The notes under the pieces were generated by a model. It saw only the letters and a list, made by a program, of their open reading frames with translations, had not been told where the DNA came from and did no database searches. Positions 1 to 7,350 of a stretch of 46,278 nt of DNA are shown here, one piece after another. The stretch is from Streptomyces sp. PH10-H1 (GTDB lineage Bacteria > Actinomycetota > Actinomycetes > Streptomycetales > Streptomycetaceae), in assembly GCF_030063355.1 (NCBI RefSeq), contig NZ_JASISZ010000066.1, forward strand, positions 1-46,278, read 5' to 3'. How positions within the stretch are numbered: position 1 is the stretch's first letter; every line of letters starts with the position of its first letter. Made by a program: the position numbers and the translations under genes.

Positions 1-114
1 CTCATCAAGCTCGAAGCCCGCAACGCCTTCGGCTTCCGCAACCGAGAGAACCAACGCCTCCGCTCACGCTGCGCAACCACTCGACGCAGCCGACGACAGG
101 CGTTGCCCGGATAA
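1..114 (+). CDS. C-terminal end of an ISL3-type transposase (partial)
   Basis: The window opens inside a reading frame that runs 37 codons to a TAA at 112–114. The visible peptide includes RNAFGFRNRENQRLRSR, which resembles the extreme C-terminus of ISL3-family transposases (basic residues followed by a G-[FY]-R-N-x-x-N-x-R-x-R motif). Everything upstream, including the DDE catalytic core, lies outside the window. Just after the stop, bases 117–127 (TTCGAAGACCC) read in reverse as GGGTCTTCGAA, which could be the terminal inverted repeat of the same insertion sequence; that is inference. Whether this IS is cargo of the Tn7-like element or a separate insertion cannot be decided here. Confidence 0.55.
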   Translation, partial: LIKLEARNAFGFRNRENQRLRSRCATTRRSRRQALPG

Positions 115-506
115 ATTCGAAGACCCGCATACATGAGGGCAGGGGCGGCCAGTGAACCGTCACGGATGAGCTCGCCGCCGTCGACCTGCTCGTGCGTCAG
201 AAGCTCTTCCCATTACGTCAGTTGGAGATACCTTGGTACGCGCGGTGACCTACACCGCCGTGGTGGCCAAGCACCATGCGAGTAACGATCTCCACTGTTG
301 AGGAGACGACTTGGCGCGAGGACCCCCGGTAGTGGCGGGTGGCTACTGATCTCGCTCCTTGCCCGGGAGTGACAGCCACCTACTGACAGCCAATCCGGAG
401 ACCTGATGAGACAACTGAATACCGATAACTAAATATCGAGTATGAGGGCCAGGTCTCCCAAGTCCTCCAGGAAAGGAGGTTTCGAGCTAGCTAGGGAGAT
501 TCCCGA
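115..506. other. Non-coding stretch upstream of the small membrane protein gene
   Basis: No convincing complete gene is present. A 27-codon open stretch ending at a TGA at 246–248 (DELAAVDLLVRQKLF...) has a protein-like composition but no start, and may be the tail of an interrupted gene. Bases 370–378 and 384–392 are direct copies of TGACAGCCA. A 9-bp inverted repeat (397–405 with 450–458) contains the core CAGGTCTC also found in the transposon's right-end repeat. A small CCTCC/GGAGG hairpin lies at 464–479. Confidence 0.4.
397..465. repeat. Inverted repeat sharing the transposon-end core
   Basis: GGAGACCTG (397–405) and CAGGTCTCC (450–458) are perfect inverted copies. Bases 448–457 (GCCAGGTCTC) are identical to 7323–7332 inside the second right-end repeat. 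Bases 458–465 (CCAAGTCC) match the variable part of the first right-end repeat. The flanking GCTGAAA half of the right-end repeat is missing, so these may be degenerate or partial TnsB sites, or an internal regulatory site upstream of the cargo gene at 507. Confidence 0.35.
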
Positions 507-746
507 ATGAGCACCAGCACCAGCACCAGCACCAGCACCAGCACCAGCACCAATGCATACCCTCACAAGTGGTGGGCCATTGCAATCTGTTTCGTCCTGT
601 CGGTAGTGGCCGGTCTTGGCGCTGTGGCACTACTTCTTGGACTGCATTCGGCGGCAAATGTCGTGATTGTCGGCGCCTTCACTGCTTTCGCTGCTGGGCT
701 CCATGGCACCCTCGCGGTTGCGAAGGCTGCCGGGCTAGTCCACTGA
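507..746 (+). CDS. Small two-helix membrane protein, transposon cargo
   Basis: This encodes 79 residues. The N-terminus is a pure Ser-Thr repeat (seven ST pairs after Met). It is followed by YPHKWW and two hydrophobic segments at roughly residues 22–46 and 51–72, so a two-pass membrane protein with an N-terminal Ser/Thr tail is likely. GGGAG at 494–498 is spaced about 8 nt from the ATG and supports this start; a good intrinsic terminator follows the stop. It lies between the IS fragment and tnsA in the same direction but is separated from tnsA by the terminator, so it is probably expressed alone. I do not recognise a family. Function unknown. Confidence 0.6.
   Translation: MSTSTSTSTSTSTSTNAYPHKWWAIAICFVLSVVAGLGAVALLLGLHSAANVVIVGAFTAFAAGLHGTLAVAKAAGLVH
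510..551 (+). repeat. In-frame AGCACC hexanucleotide repeat (7 units)
   Basis: Seven perfect AGCACC units encode (Ser-Thr)7 directly after the start codon of the small membrane protein. Six-base units change the length of the protein tail without changing the reading frame. Confidence 0.95.
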
Positions 747-754
747 CGAAGGGG

Positions 755-777
755 CCCCGGAGCAACCAGCTCCGGGG
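755..777 (+). terminator. Intrinsic terminator after the small membrane protein gene
   Basis: CCCCGGAGC (755–763) pairs perfectly with GCTCCGGGG (769–777) across a five-base loop, and a short T run (TTTT) follows within ten bases. It begins 9 bp after the TGA at 744–746 and insulates the cargo gene from the tns operon. Confidence 0.75.
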
Positions 778-963
778 TCGACTTTTGGCCGCTTCCGTTG
801 TCGCCGGCGTCGACCGAGGTAGCTGAGCTGCAGTGGCGATGGGTCGGTGATAGTTGGCACTGATTGCCGGTGAGGGGTGGCACCGTACGCAGGTTTCAGG
901 CTTGATGGCACCTCTTTGATCAATTTTCTCCGTCCCCTCTGCTTGCACTTGTGTGCTGGGCTC

Positions 964-1857
964 ATGGAACAGAGCAGTGTGGAGAGCTCAGTCGGCTCGC
1001 GTGTGCTTGAGGGCAGGGTGGCCAGTCCGCTCTGGTCGGATGCGTGCGGCTGGGAGGACCTGGCTCTCATCTGCGGTGAGACGGATTTGGCCGTGGGCCG
1101 GGGGATGCTGAACCTCGATCCGGGCTGGTCAGCGAGATGGTCGGCGACGTGGAAGTTCGGCAAGGTGAAGCGGGCCGGCCCGGTCGACGGGTTGAACTCG
1201 GTGCCGCTGGCCGGCTGCGTTCCCTGGCGGGGTTTCACCTGGCGCACACGACAGTTCCACCGCCCAGGGCTGGAACCGATGGTGTCGACCGGGCGCCAGC
1301 ATGCCTTCGAGTCCCATCGTGAGGACCAGTTCGTCGTGATGGCGGACTTCGCCGGCGAAACGCAGGAAACGCTGTCACAGCCGTTCCTGCTGAACTTCGA
1401 GGGAGAAGGCGGCCGGCGGGAACACATCCCCGATTTCCTTCTGCTCTCCGATCGCGGGCGGTGGCTGGTGGATATCCGTCCCGCGGGGCGGATGGACGAC
1501 GATGACCTGATGAAGTTCGCGGCCACGTCCGAGGTCGCGCTCATGCTGGGGTGGGGCTACGCCGTGGTCACGGGCTGGAGGCCGTTGACCTGGAGAAACG
1601 TCGACCTGCTCTACTCCCGGCGCCGTCCGATGCAGGACCGGCTGGGTCTGAAGCCGATGCTGTTGCAGGCGGCCCGGGCCGCCCAGGCCGTTTCGGAGCC
1701 GATCACGTTCCGCGAGCTGGCGGACACCTTCGAGTTCCCGGCCCTGGCACGGCCGGTGATCCTGCATCTGCTCTGGCACCGGCAGTTCGGCGTCGACCTG
1801 ACGGCCCCCTTCCGGGACAGCAGTGTCCTTCGCGTCGCGAAGGGGGCGGTTCGATGA
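964..1857 (+). CDS. tnsA: TnsA-like transposase endonuclease subunit
   Basis: The probable partner nuclease of the TnsB-like transposase. In Tn7, TnsA cuts the 5' ends of the element so that transposition is cut-and-paste. With the ATG at 964 the protein has 297 residues; a GTG at 877 in the same frame would add 29 residues and cannot be excluded, as neither start has a clear ribosome site. The nuclease fold is visible as FES (Glu116), HIPDFLL (Asp157) and LVDIRP (Asp170, Arg172). These align with Glu63, Asp114, Gln130 and Lys132 of E. coli TnsA, so the catalytic Lys position is Arg here. The C-terminal ~90 residues fit the winged-helix domain that contacts TnsC. Its TGA overlaps the tnsB ATG by four bases. 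Confidence 0.85.
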   Translation: MEQSSVESSVGSRVLEGRVASPLWSDACGWEDLALICGETDLAVGRGMLNLDPGWSARWSATWKFGKVKRAGPVDGLNSVPLAGCVPWRGFTWRTRQFHRPGLEPMVSTGRQHAFESHREDQFVVMADFAGETQETLSQPFLLNFEGEGGRREHIPDFLLLSDRGRWLVDIRPAGRMDDDDLMKFAATSEVALMLGWGYAVVTGWRPLTWRNVDLLYSRRRPMQDRLGLKPMLLQAARAAQAVSEPITFRELADTFEFPALARPVILHLLWHRQFGVDLTAPFRDSSVLRVAKGAVR

Positions 1858-4112
1858 GCGGGCAGGCGGCAGGGCTGCTGGAACTGGCGGTCGGCGAGAG
1901 CCTGATCCTGGACGACGAGCAGTGGCAAGTGGATCTCGTCGAACCGCAGTACGGCCGGGTGCTGTTGACGTCCCCGACGGGGACGCGGCAGACGGTGTCG
2001 TTCCGGATGCTCGCCCACCACCCTCGGTGCCGGCGCTCGACGGTGGCGACGGCGTCCGGACAGCATCTGCAGCCGAAGACCGAAGACGACCTCACCGACC
2101 AGCAGCGGACGTTGCTGAAGATCCGGCGAGGCCACCTGCTGGAGGTCGAGACGGGATACCGCGGCGGTGATCCGCTTCACCCCGGGCCGGGTGAGCCGCG
2201 GCCTGAGTACGACCCGGACCGCACCAACGTGACCCAGCGGCGCCGGGCGAAGGTCGCCGAACTTCAGGCCCTTGATCCCGAACACGCGAAGGTGCTGGGC
2301 CTGTCGCAGGTGAGCTACCGGACGCTGACCCGGTGGGAGTCCAAGCGGCGGATCGACGTCGCTATGGGAGGCGCCGACGACCGCTGGACCCCGGCTTCGC
2401 GCGGGCACCCGAGCATCACCGACGAGGTCCGCAAGGCGATCCTCGCCGTCCGGCAGGAGACGCTGCACCGGTCGAAGATCAACATGCGGACCCGGGTCGG
2501 GCTCATCCACCAGTACGTCTCGGAGACGTTCGGCGAGGAGGCCGCCGAGAAGATCCCGAGCTACGGGACCCTGCGGGTGGTCTGGCAGGAGTGGTTCGGC
2601 ACGGGCCGCGCACGTCAGCGCTATGCCCGCTCCGCACTGCTGGAGACCACGGGCGAGCACGTGATCGTCGAACGGCCGGGACAGGTCGTCGCTCTGGACA
2701 CCACGGTGCTGCCGGTGATGCTGCGCGAGACGGTGTTCGACGACCCGGTCACCGTCTATCTCACCTTGGCCATCTGTGTTTACACGCACTCACTGGTCGG
2801 GTTCCGCCTCACGCTGGTCTCGGACACCTCGACCGACGTCGCGATGCTGCTGCGGGACGTGACGATGCCGTTGCCCATGCGGGCCGACTGGGGCGAGGAC
2901 ATGGAATGGCCCTACCCCGGCGTCCCCGCGGCCCTGGTCGCGGAGTTCGCCGGGCACCCGGTGGCCGGGCTGCCGTTCTTCCCCCCGGAGACGGTCACCA
3001 CCGATCACGGCAGCGTCTACCGCAACCATCACCTCGTCCAGGCCCAGCACATTCTGGGAGTGAAGGTGCTGCCGGCCCGGGTCCTGCGGCCGACCGACAA
3101 ACAGGCCGTCGAGCGGGCCTTCGGGGCCGCCCGATCGATGCTGTTCGAGTACCTCCCCGGCTACACCGGCGTCGACACCGCCGACCGCGGCGCCGACGTC
3201 GAGGGCGACGCGGTCCTCACCATCGATCAGATGGAGCACCTGCTGGCGACCTGGATCGTCAAAGTGTGGCAAAACCGGCGAATGGGCGAATACGCCCCCT
3301 GCTGGGACCCGGTCGGCGATCACAGCCCGAACACGCTGTTCGCCGCTTCCATGGCCCAGGGGGGATGGGCCCTGGAGATCCCCTCGCCGAGCCTCTACTA
3401 CCAGCTGCTGCCCCGGCACCAGGCCCTGATCCAGGGCAAGCGCGGAGTGAAGATCCGCGGACTTTGGTACGACGGCAGGGCCTTGGACCCCTACCGCGAC
3501 GAGCAGGGATCCGGGCGGGGCGGACGGCACAAGGACCGCTGGACCGTGCACCGCGATCCGCGGGATGCCCGGTTCACGTTCTTCCAGGACCCGCGCACGC
3601 ACGACTGGCACGAGCTGCGGTGGACGGGCATGCTGCCCGAGGGCGAGATCCCCGCGTTCACCGACGCACGAGTACGCGAACTGCTGACCGCGGCCAGACA
3701 GGCTGGCCTCAAGCCCCGCACGGACAGCGAACTGCTGCCGCTGCTGCTGGAGTTGATCGCCGCCCATGCCACGGCCGAACAGTGGCCGGGGCAGCTGACC
3801 AAGGCCCAGCGCAGCGAACGGGCCCGCGAGGCCGCCCAGGTGAAAGCGGCAGCGGCCGACCGGCCCGCCGCCGGCACGGTCGGCGCCGCCATCGGCAGCC
3901 GGCCCCTCCGGCCGGTCCCGGTGGACGAGGCCGTGGACACCGAGCGCCGCACCCGCCGCGAGGCCGCCGTCGCTCAGCCGCCCCGCGCACCGCGCCGGCT
4001 GGGCGACGGCTCCCGCCGCAGGGCCCACGCTCTGCTGGCCGCCGGCGATCCCGCCGAGGCGGCCGCAGATTCGGTACGCGATGACGACGCAGATCACGAG
4101 GGAGCCCAGTGA
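1854..4112 (+). CDS. tnsB: TnsB-like D,D(35)E transposase (Mu/rve family)
   Basis: The core transposase: it binds the element ends and performs 3' cleavage and strand transfer. The 752-residue product has an N-terminal DNA-binding half with helix-turn-helix-like segments (around residues 140–245). The integrase fold then follows, with catalytic Asp282 (ALDTT), Asp384 (TTDHGS) and Glu420 (KQAVERAFG); 35 residues separate the last two, the classic spacing. A basic, Ala/Pro-rich C-terminal tail (about 600–752) probably contacts TnsC. The ATG at 1854 overlaps the tnsA stop (ATGA) and is preceded by AGGGGG. The end overlaps the tnsC GTG (GTGA), so the genes are translationally coupled. Catalytic residues are complete, so activity is plausible. 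Confidence 0.95.
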   Translation: MSGQAAGLLELAVGESLILDDEQWQVDLVEPQYGRVLLTSPTGTRQTVSFRMLAHHPRCRRSTVATASGQHLQPKTEDDLTDQQRTLLKIRRGHLLEVETGYRGGDPLHPGPGEPRPEYDPDRTNVTQRRRAKVAELQALDPEHAKVLGLSQVSYRTLTRWESKRRIDVAMGGADDRWTPASRGHPSITDEVRKAILAVRQETLHRSKINMRTRVGLIHQYVSETFGEEAAEKIPSYGTLRVVWQEWFGTGRARQRYARSALLETTGEHVIVERPGQVVALDTTVLPVMLRETVFDDPVTVYLTLAICVYTHSLVGFRLTLVSDTSTDVAMLLRDVTMPLPMRADWGEDMEWPYPGVPAALVAEFAGHPVAGLPFFPPETVTTDHGSVYRNHHLVQAQHILGVKVLPARVLRPTDKQAVERAFGAARSMLFEYLPGYTGVDTADRGADVEGDAVLTIDQMEHLLATWIVKVWQNRRMGEYAPCWDPVGDHSPNTLFAASMAQGGWALEIPSPSLYYQLLPRHQALIQGKRGVKIRGLWYDGRALDPYRDEQGSGRGGRHKDRWTVHRDPRDARFTFFQDPRTHDWHELRWTGMLPEGEIPAFTDARVRELLTAARQAGLKPRTDSELLPLLLELIAAHATAEQWPGQLTKAQRSERAREAAQVKAAAADRPAAGTVGAAIGSRPLRPVPVDEAVDTERRTRREAAVAQPPRAPRRLGDGSRRRAHALLAAGDPAEAAADSVRDDDADHEGAQ

Positions 4113-5368
4113 GTGTCGAGACCAGGCTGTCGCAGACGAGGTTCATCCTGCCGGGCGAGGTCCCGGACCGGGAGAGCGCCGAGGGATGGACGACTTGGAG
4201 GCTGACGCGGCACTCCTTCGTCCCCGCCCCCCGCATCTCCCGCGCCGTCTATGCCAGCAAGAGCAAGCGGGACCAGGCCATCCACGATCTGCACCGCCGG
4301 GCCACCCACGCCAACCTGCCGCTGCTGGACACCCCGATGAGCCTGGCCGTCTCCGATCTGATGCAGTCCCGGCTGCTGAACAACGCGCTGAAGAAGAAGC
4401 CGACGACCCGGCCCGGAATCATGATCAACGGCGGTGGAAACCAGGGCAAGACGGAGACTGCCGCCGAGGCGGCAGCCGCCTTCGAGGACCTGTGGCTGGG
4501 GCTTGAGGCGTTCGTGGACGTCCCCGAACTGCCCGGGGCCCGCGACCTGCGTGCCACCATCGCCTACGTCCAGACCCCGGTCACCGCGACACCGAAGTCG
4601 ACCTGCCAGGCCATCCTCGACTTCTTCGGCACCAGCGGCCACAACATGACCCTGACCCAGCTCGTCCGGCAGGTCCGCGCTTCCTTGCGTGATCACCGCA
4701 CCCGCGTCCTGATCCTGGACGACATCACCCGGCTCCGCATGCACCGCAAGGACGACCAGGACACCCTCGACCTCATCAGGGCCCTGATGAGCATGCGCGT
4801 CACCCTGGTCCTGATCGGTGTTGGCATCCCCGACTCTGGCCTGCTCAGCGGAGGCTGGCAGAACCCCAAGACCGGTCAGTGGGAGTTTCCCGAACCCGGA
4901 CACCAGGACTGGAAGGACGAAGCCGCCACCCAGACCGCCCGGCGGTTCGACCTCGTCGACCTGCGGCCGTTCAGCTACGACACAGCCGACAACATCGCCT
5001 CCTTCGTCGACCACCTCACCGGGCTGGAGAACGAGCTCAGGCTCTTCAACGCCCGCGACGGCATGCTCACCGGAGGCGGCATGCCCGAGTACATCTATCG
5101 CCGCACCGGCGGCGTCGTCGGACTGATCGAGCGGCTGATCGAGGACGGCGCCTCCCTGGCCATGGACACCGGCATCGAAGAGATCACCGAGGAACTGCTG
5201 GACAGCGTGATCATCCGCACCCAGCACCCCAAGCGCGACCGGGCCGCCGGCGAAGAGGGCGACGTCCCGCCCGCCCTCCCGGCGAAGAAGGCGGTGCAGG
5301 CCCGACGGGCACGCAACACCGTCTTCGACGACAAGGGCATCCCCGAGATCACCGCCGCCCGGAAGTGA
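4109..5368 (+). CDS. tnsC: TnsC-like AAA+ transposition regulator
   Basis: An ATPase that in Tn7-like systems polymerises on target DNA, links the TniQ/TnsD target selector to TnsAB and confers target immunity. The 419-residue product has a Walker A motif GGGNQGKT (108–115) and a Walker B motif VLILDD (200–205). A following strand, TLVLIGVGI, leads into a sensor region. The C-terminal part (about 330–419) is charged and would be the TnsA/TnsB interaction region by analogy. GTG start, overlapping the tnsB TGA by four bases; nine bases separate it from tniQ. The Walker A loop carries Asn-Gln in place of the more usual residues but keeps the essential Gly-Lys-Thr. Confidence 0.93.
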   Translation: MSVETRLSQTRFILPGEVPDRESAEGWTTWRLTRHSFVPAPRISRAVYASKSKRDQAIHDLHRRATHANLPLLDTPMSLAVSDLMQSRLLNNALKKKPTTRPGIMINGGGNQGKTETAAEAAAAFEDLWLGLEAFVDVPELPGARDLRATIAYVQTPVTATPKSTCQAILDFFGTSGHNMTLTQLVRQVRASLRDHRTRVLILDDITRLRMHRKDDQDTLDLIRALMSMRVTLVLIGVGIPDSGLLSGGWQNPKTGQWEFPEPGHQDWKDEAATQTARRFDLVDLRPFSYDTADNIASFVDHLTGLENELRLFNARDGMLTGGGMPEYIYRRTGGVVGLIERLIEDGASLAMDTGIEEITEELLDSVIIRTQHPKRDRAAGEEGDVPPALPAKKAVQARRARNTVFDDKGIPEITAARK

Positions 5369-5377
5369 GCCGACCGC

Positions 5378-7282
5378 ATGCCCGCGCTGCGTCCCTTGGC
5401 CCGAAGCCTTCCACCTCTGCCGGACGAGTCCCTGCCCGGATTCCTTCTCCGGCTCGCCTTCCGGCTGGACACCTCACCAGCAGAACTGGCCGTCCGCACC
5501 GGCCTCGCCGACCGCGCACATCTCGCCGTGCTGCCGGCGCCGCTTCTGATCCGACTCCCCGACACACAACGGCACACCTTCGCCCGGATGATCAAGGCCA
5601 CAGATGCCGAAATGGACGCCATGCTGCTGGACACCTACAGCAGCCGCTACCCACCCGCGCAGTCCTTTCCGAACGGCCGCAACGGCATGGTGACCCACCA
5701 GCACCGCTGGCTGTTCCTGCACGCCACCCGATACTGCCCCCAATGCCTGGCTGGCCGCGGAAATCCGATGGAAAAAGCCTTCGGAGGAGCCTGGAAGAAC
5801 TCCTGGCGCCTGCCACCGGTATTCGCCTGCCTTGAGCACCGCCGCTTCCTGGAACACCTCTGCCCGGCATGCAATTCGCTCGTCCTCCACACCGCGACCC
5901 GCAACACCGCCCGTCACATGCCCCGCTGGCGCGTGAACACTCTCCACCCCACGCAATGCCGAGAGTTCATCGGCGGGAAGTGCGGACACCGCCTTGATGG
6001 AGACACAGCCACCGCTCAGCAACTACCCTCCGAATACCGGAAATTCCAGAGATTCCTGCTGGAGCTCTTGAATCCAAGCGGGCCGGGGGCCGTTGACGTC
6101 CTCGGACACCCAACGTCCCCAGCTCACTACTTCACCGACCTCAGAACGACCTGCCATATCCTGCGCACGTCGTGGCCCAACTCCCGCCACCTCCTGCGCG
6201 GCCGGCAACTGATCTCCCTCCTCGCCCAGGGCACAGACGACAGCGAAACTCTCACCCGGTCAACGTTCGTCCGCGCCGTCAGCGACATGCCCTACCTTGC
6301 AGCACAGCCACACGCAGCCCTCCTCCTGGCAGCAGACCGCCTGCTGCGGACGGACACCCCGGACACCCTCGCCGGCCACCTGCGAACCCTGATCAACGAG
6401 CCAGAACTCCGGCCATCCAAGGTCAGCTGGGCCCGCGCCTTCCTGGACACGCGCCCCGAGTGCTCGGAAGGATTTCTCCAAGCAGTCTCGTCAGTCGTGC
6501 ACACCTATGCCAGGCCAAACCTTGCACGCAACCTGAAGCAACCGGTCCGCAAGACCCGTTTCCGCCCGGAACACATCCCTCAGTTCCTCGAAGATGACTG
6601 GTATCAAAAATACTTCGCCCACATGGAAGGCATCGCGACAGTCCATCTCCGACGCACTGTCGCACTCCGGCTCTGCCAAGCGGCCTCCGGCGGCTCGATC
6701 CAGAAAGCCGCGGACCGATTGAGTGTCTTCCTGAGCAATCCAGCCGTCACCGCCCGGATCGCAGACAGCCCCAAGCGCGTTCACCGATGGGCCCGAAACC
6801 GCCCTGACCCGCTGGAGCTTGAAACCGCAATTCGTGACCTCGCAGCCGAACTCGACGCCCGGAACAACCTCATCGACTACGAACAGCGCCGAAGAGTCCT
6901 GTCATCGTGGTGCATCGGTCCGAGGCCATGGAAAGAGATCGCCAGCCGCATTGCTGTCCCTGCCGGTGGCTACGCTCCGGGCGGAGGCTTCGCAATCGAC
7001 CTCAGCGACCGGAAGCGGAACATCGCATCCGTCATCCTCTGGACCCTCATCACGCAAGGCGAGCACATCTTCGCGCCGACACCCATCTGCGACCAGCAAG
7101 ACCCCGAAACCCAGAGGAAATGGCGGATGAGCGTCGACGCGGTCTGGGCGCGCATGCAGCACCGCACCACAAGGCCCACCGACACGCAGATGATCACGGC
7201 GCTCGAAGAGTACGCTGCCTACCTACTTCCGATCGTCGACCGCGGTGACACACCGCTCCTCGACGCCAGCCCCTGGACCTGA
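5378..7282 (+). CDS. tniQ: Long TniQ/TnsD-type target-selection protein
   Basis: The predicted target selector. At 634 residues it is TnsD-sized, far longer than the short TniQ proteins of CRISPR-guided elements. The N-terminal TniQ domain begins PLPDESLPGFLLRLA. Zinc-ligand pairs follow: CPQC (120/123), CLEH (151/154), CPAC (162/165) and C194/C202. The C-terminal 400 residues are the presumed sequence-specific DNA-binding part. No second tniQ and no CRISPR/Cas gene is visible, so this protein alone probably picks the site. The transposon end lies 63 bp beyond its stop, next to a comEC fragment, which suggests it recognises comEC (inference). A/T use is slightly higher than in the neighbouring core genes, as expected for transferred DNA. 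Confidence 0.93.
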   Translation: MPALRPLARSLPPLPDESLPGFLLRLAFRLDTSPAELAVRTGLADRAHLAVLPAPLLIRLPDTQRHTFARMIKATDAEMDAMLLDTYSSRYPPAQSFPNGRNGMVTHQHRWLFLHATRYCPQCLAGRGNPMEKAFGGAWKNSWRLPPVFACLEHRRFLEHLCPACNSLVLHTATRNTARHMPRWRVNTLHPTQCREFIGGKCGHRLDGDTATAQQLPSEYRKFQRFLLELLNPSGPGAVDVLGHPTSPAHYFTDLRTTCHILRTSWPNSRHLLRGRQLISLLAQGTDDSETLTRSTFVRAVSDMPYLAAQPHAALLLAADRLLRTDTPDTLAGHLRTLINEPELRPSKVSWARAFLDTRPECSEGFLQAVSSVVHTYARPNLARNLKQPVRKTRFRPEHIPQFLEDDWYQKYFAHMEGIATVHLRRTVALRLCQAASGGSIQKAADRLSVFLSNPAVTARIADSPKRVHRWARNRPDPLELETAIRDLAAELDARNNLIDYEQRRRVLSSWCIGPRPWKEIASRIAVPAGGYAPGGGFAIDLSDRKRNIASVILWTLITQGEHIFAPTPICDQQDPETQRKWRMSVDAVWARMQHRTTRPTDTQMITALEEYAAYLLPIVDRGDTPLLDASPWT

Positions 7283-7300
7283 ACGCACGGCACGGAACCA

Positions 7301-7345
7301 GTGCCAAGTCCCGCTGAAAAGTGCCAGGTCTCGCTGAAATTCTCA
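7301..7345 (-). repeat. Right terminus of the Tn7-like element with two 20-bp TnsB-site repeats
   Basis: Two abutting 20-bp repeats (7301–7320 and 7321–7340) agree at 17 of 20 bases, with shared GTGCCA...GCTGAAA. Read inward from 7345 on the minus strand the end begins TGAGAATTTCAGCGAGAC and reaches GGCAC 25 bases in. This recalls the Tn5053/Tn402 terminal repeat (TGTCATTTTCAGAAGAC..., also ending GCAC). comEC coding sequence starts right after base 7345, which sets the boundary. Confidence 0.75.
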
Positions 7346-7350
7346 GTTGC
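7346..7350. other. Predicted 5-bp target-site duplication (GTTGC), right copy
   Basis: Tn7-family insertion duplicates five bases. If the element ends at 7345 the right copy is GTTGC. The left copy should lie beside the left end, which is not in the window, so this remains a prediction. Confidence 0.45.

Larger units (their letters stand above)
1..7345 (+). mobile_element. Right part of a Tn7-like transposon inserted in comEC
   Basis: Four genes in one operon (tnsA, tnsB, tnsC and tniQ homologues, 964–7282) are followed within 63 bp by a terminus made of two 20-bp repeats. After that comes an abruptly starting, in-frame comEC 3' fragment. This fixes the right boundary at about 7345. The left end was not found; comEC 5' sequence is absent from 1–500 and an unrelated IS fragment is there instead, so the left boundary and most cargo should lie upstream of the window. 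Visible cargo is a 79-residue membrane protein and possibly the IS. The interval start given here is only the window edge. Confidence 0.8.

Noticed and set aside
370..405. Left terminus of the Tn7-like element at the doubled TGACAGCCA
   Set aside because: It needs gaps to align with the right end, lacks the GCTGAAA half of the repeats, and is not preceded by GTTGC or comEC sequence.
507..551. Phase-variable on/off switch through the AGCACC repeat
   Set aside because: Six-base units keep the frame, so slippage can change tail length but not switch translation off.
890..915. TTTCAG...GGCAC near the tnsA start as a TnsB site
   Set aside because: Inner spacing is one base short of the right-end repeats and the middle does not match; it is single and could be chance.
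735..1544. Long antisense open frames opposite tnsA, tnsB, lepA, tricorn and others
   Set aside because: Their Arg/Pro/Ala-rich or His/Asp/Val-rich composition is the usual shadow of GC-rich coding sequence; none shows family motifs.
964..7282. CRISPR-associated transposon
   Set aside because: TniQ is TnsD-sized, tnsA is separate, and no cas genes, repeats or guide RNA are seen in the visible part.
7266..7300. Transcription terminator for the tns operon
   Set aside because: No stable stem with a T run between the tniQ stop and the end repeats; transcription may run into the comEC remnant.
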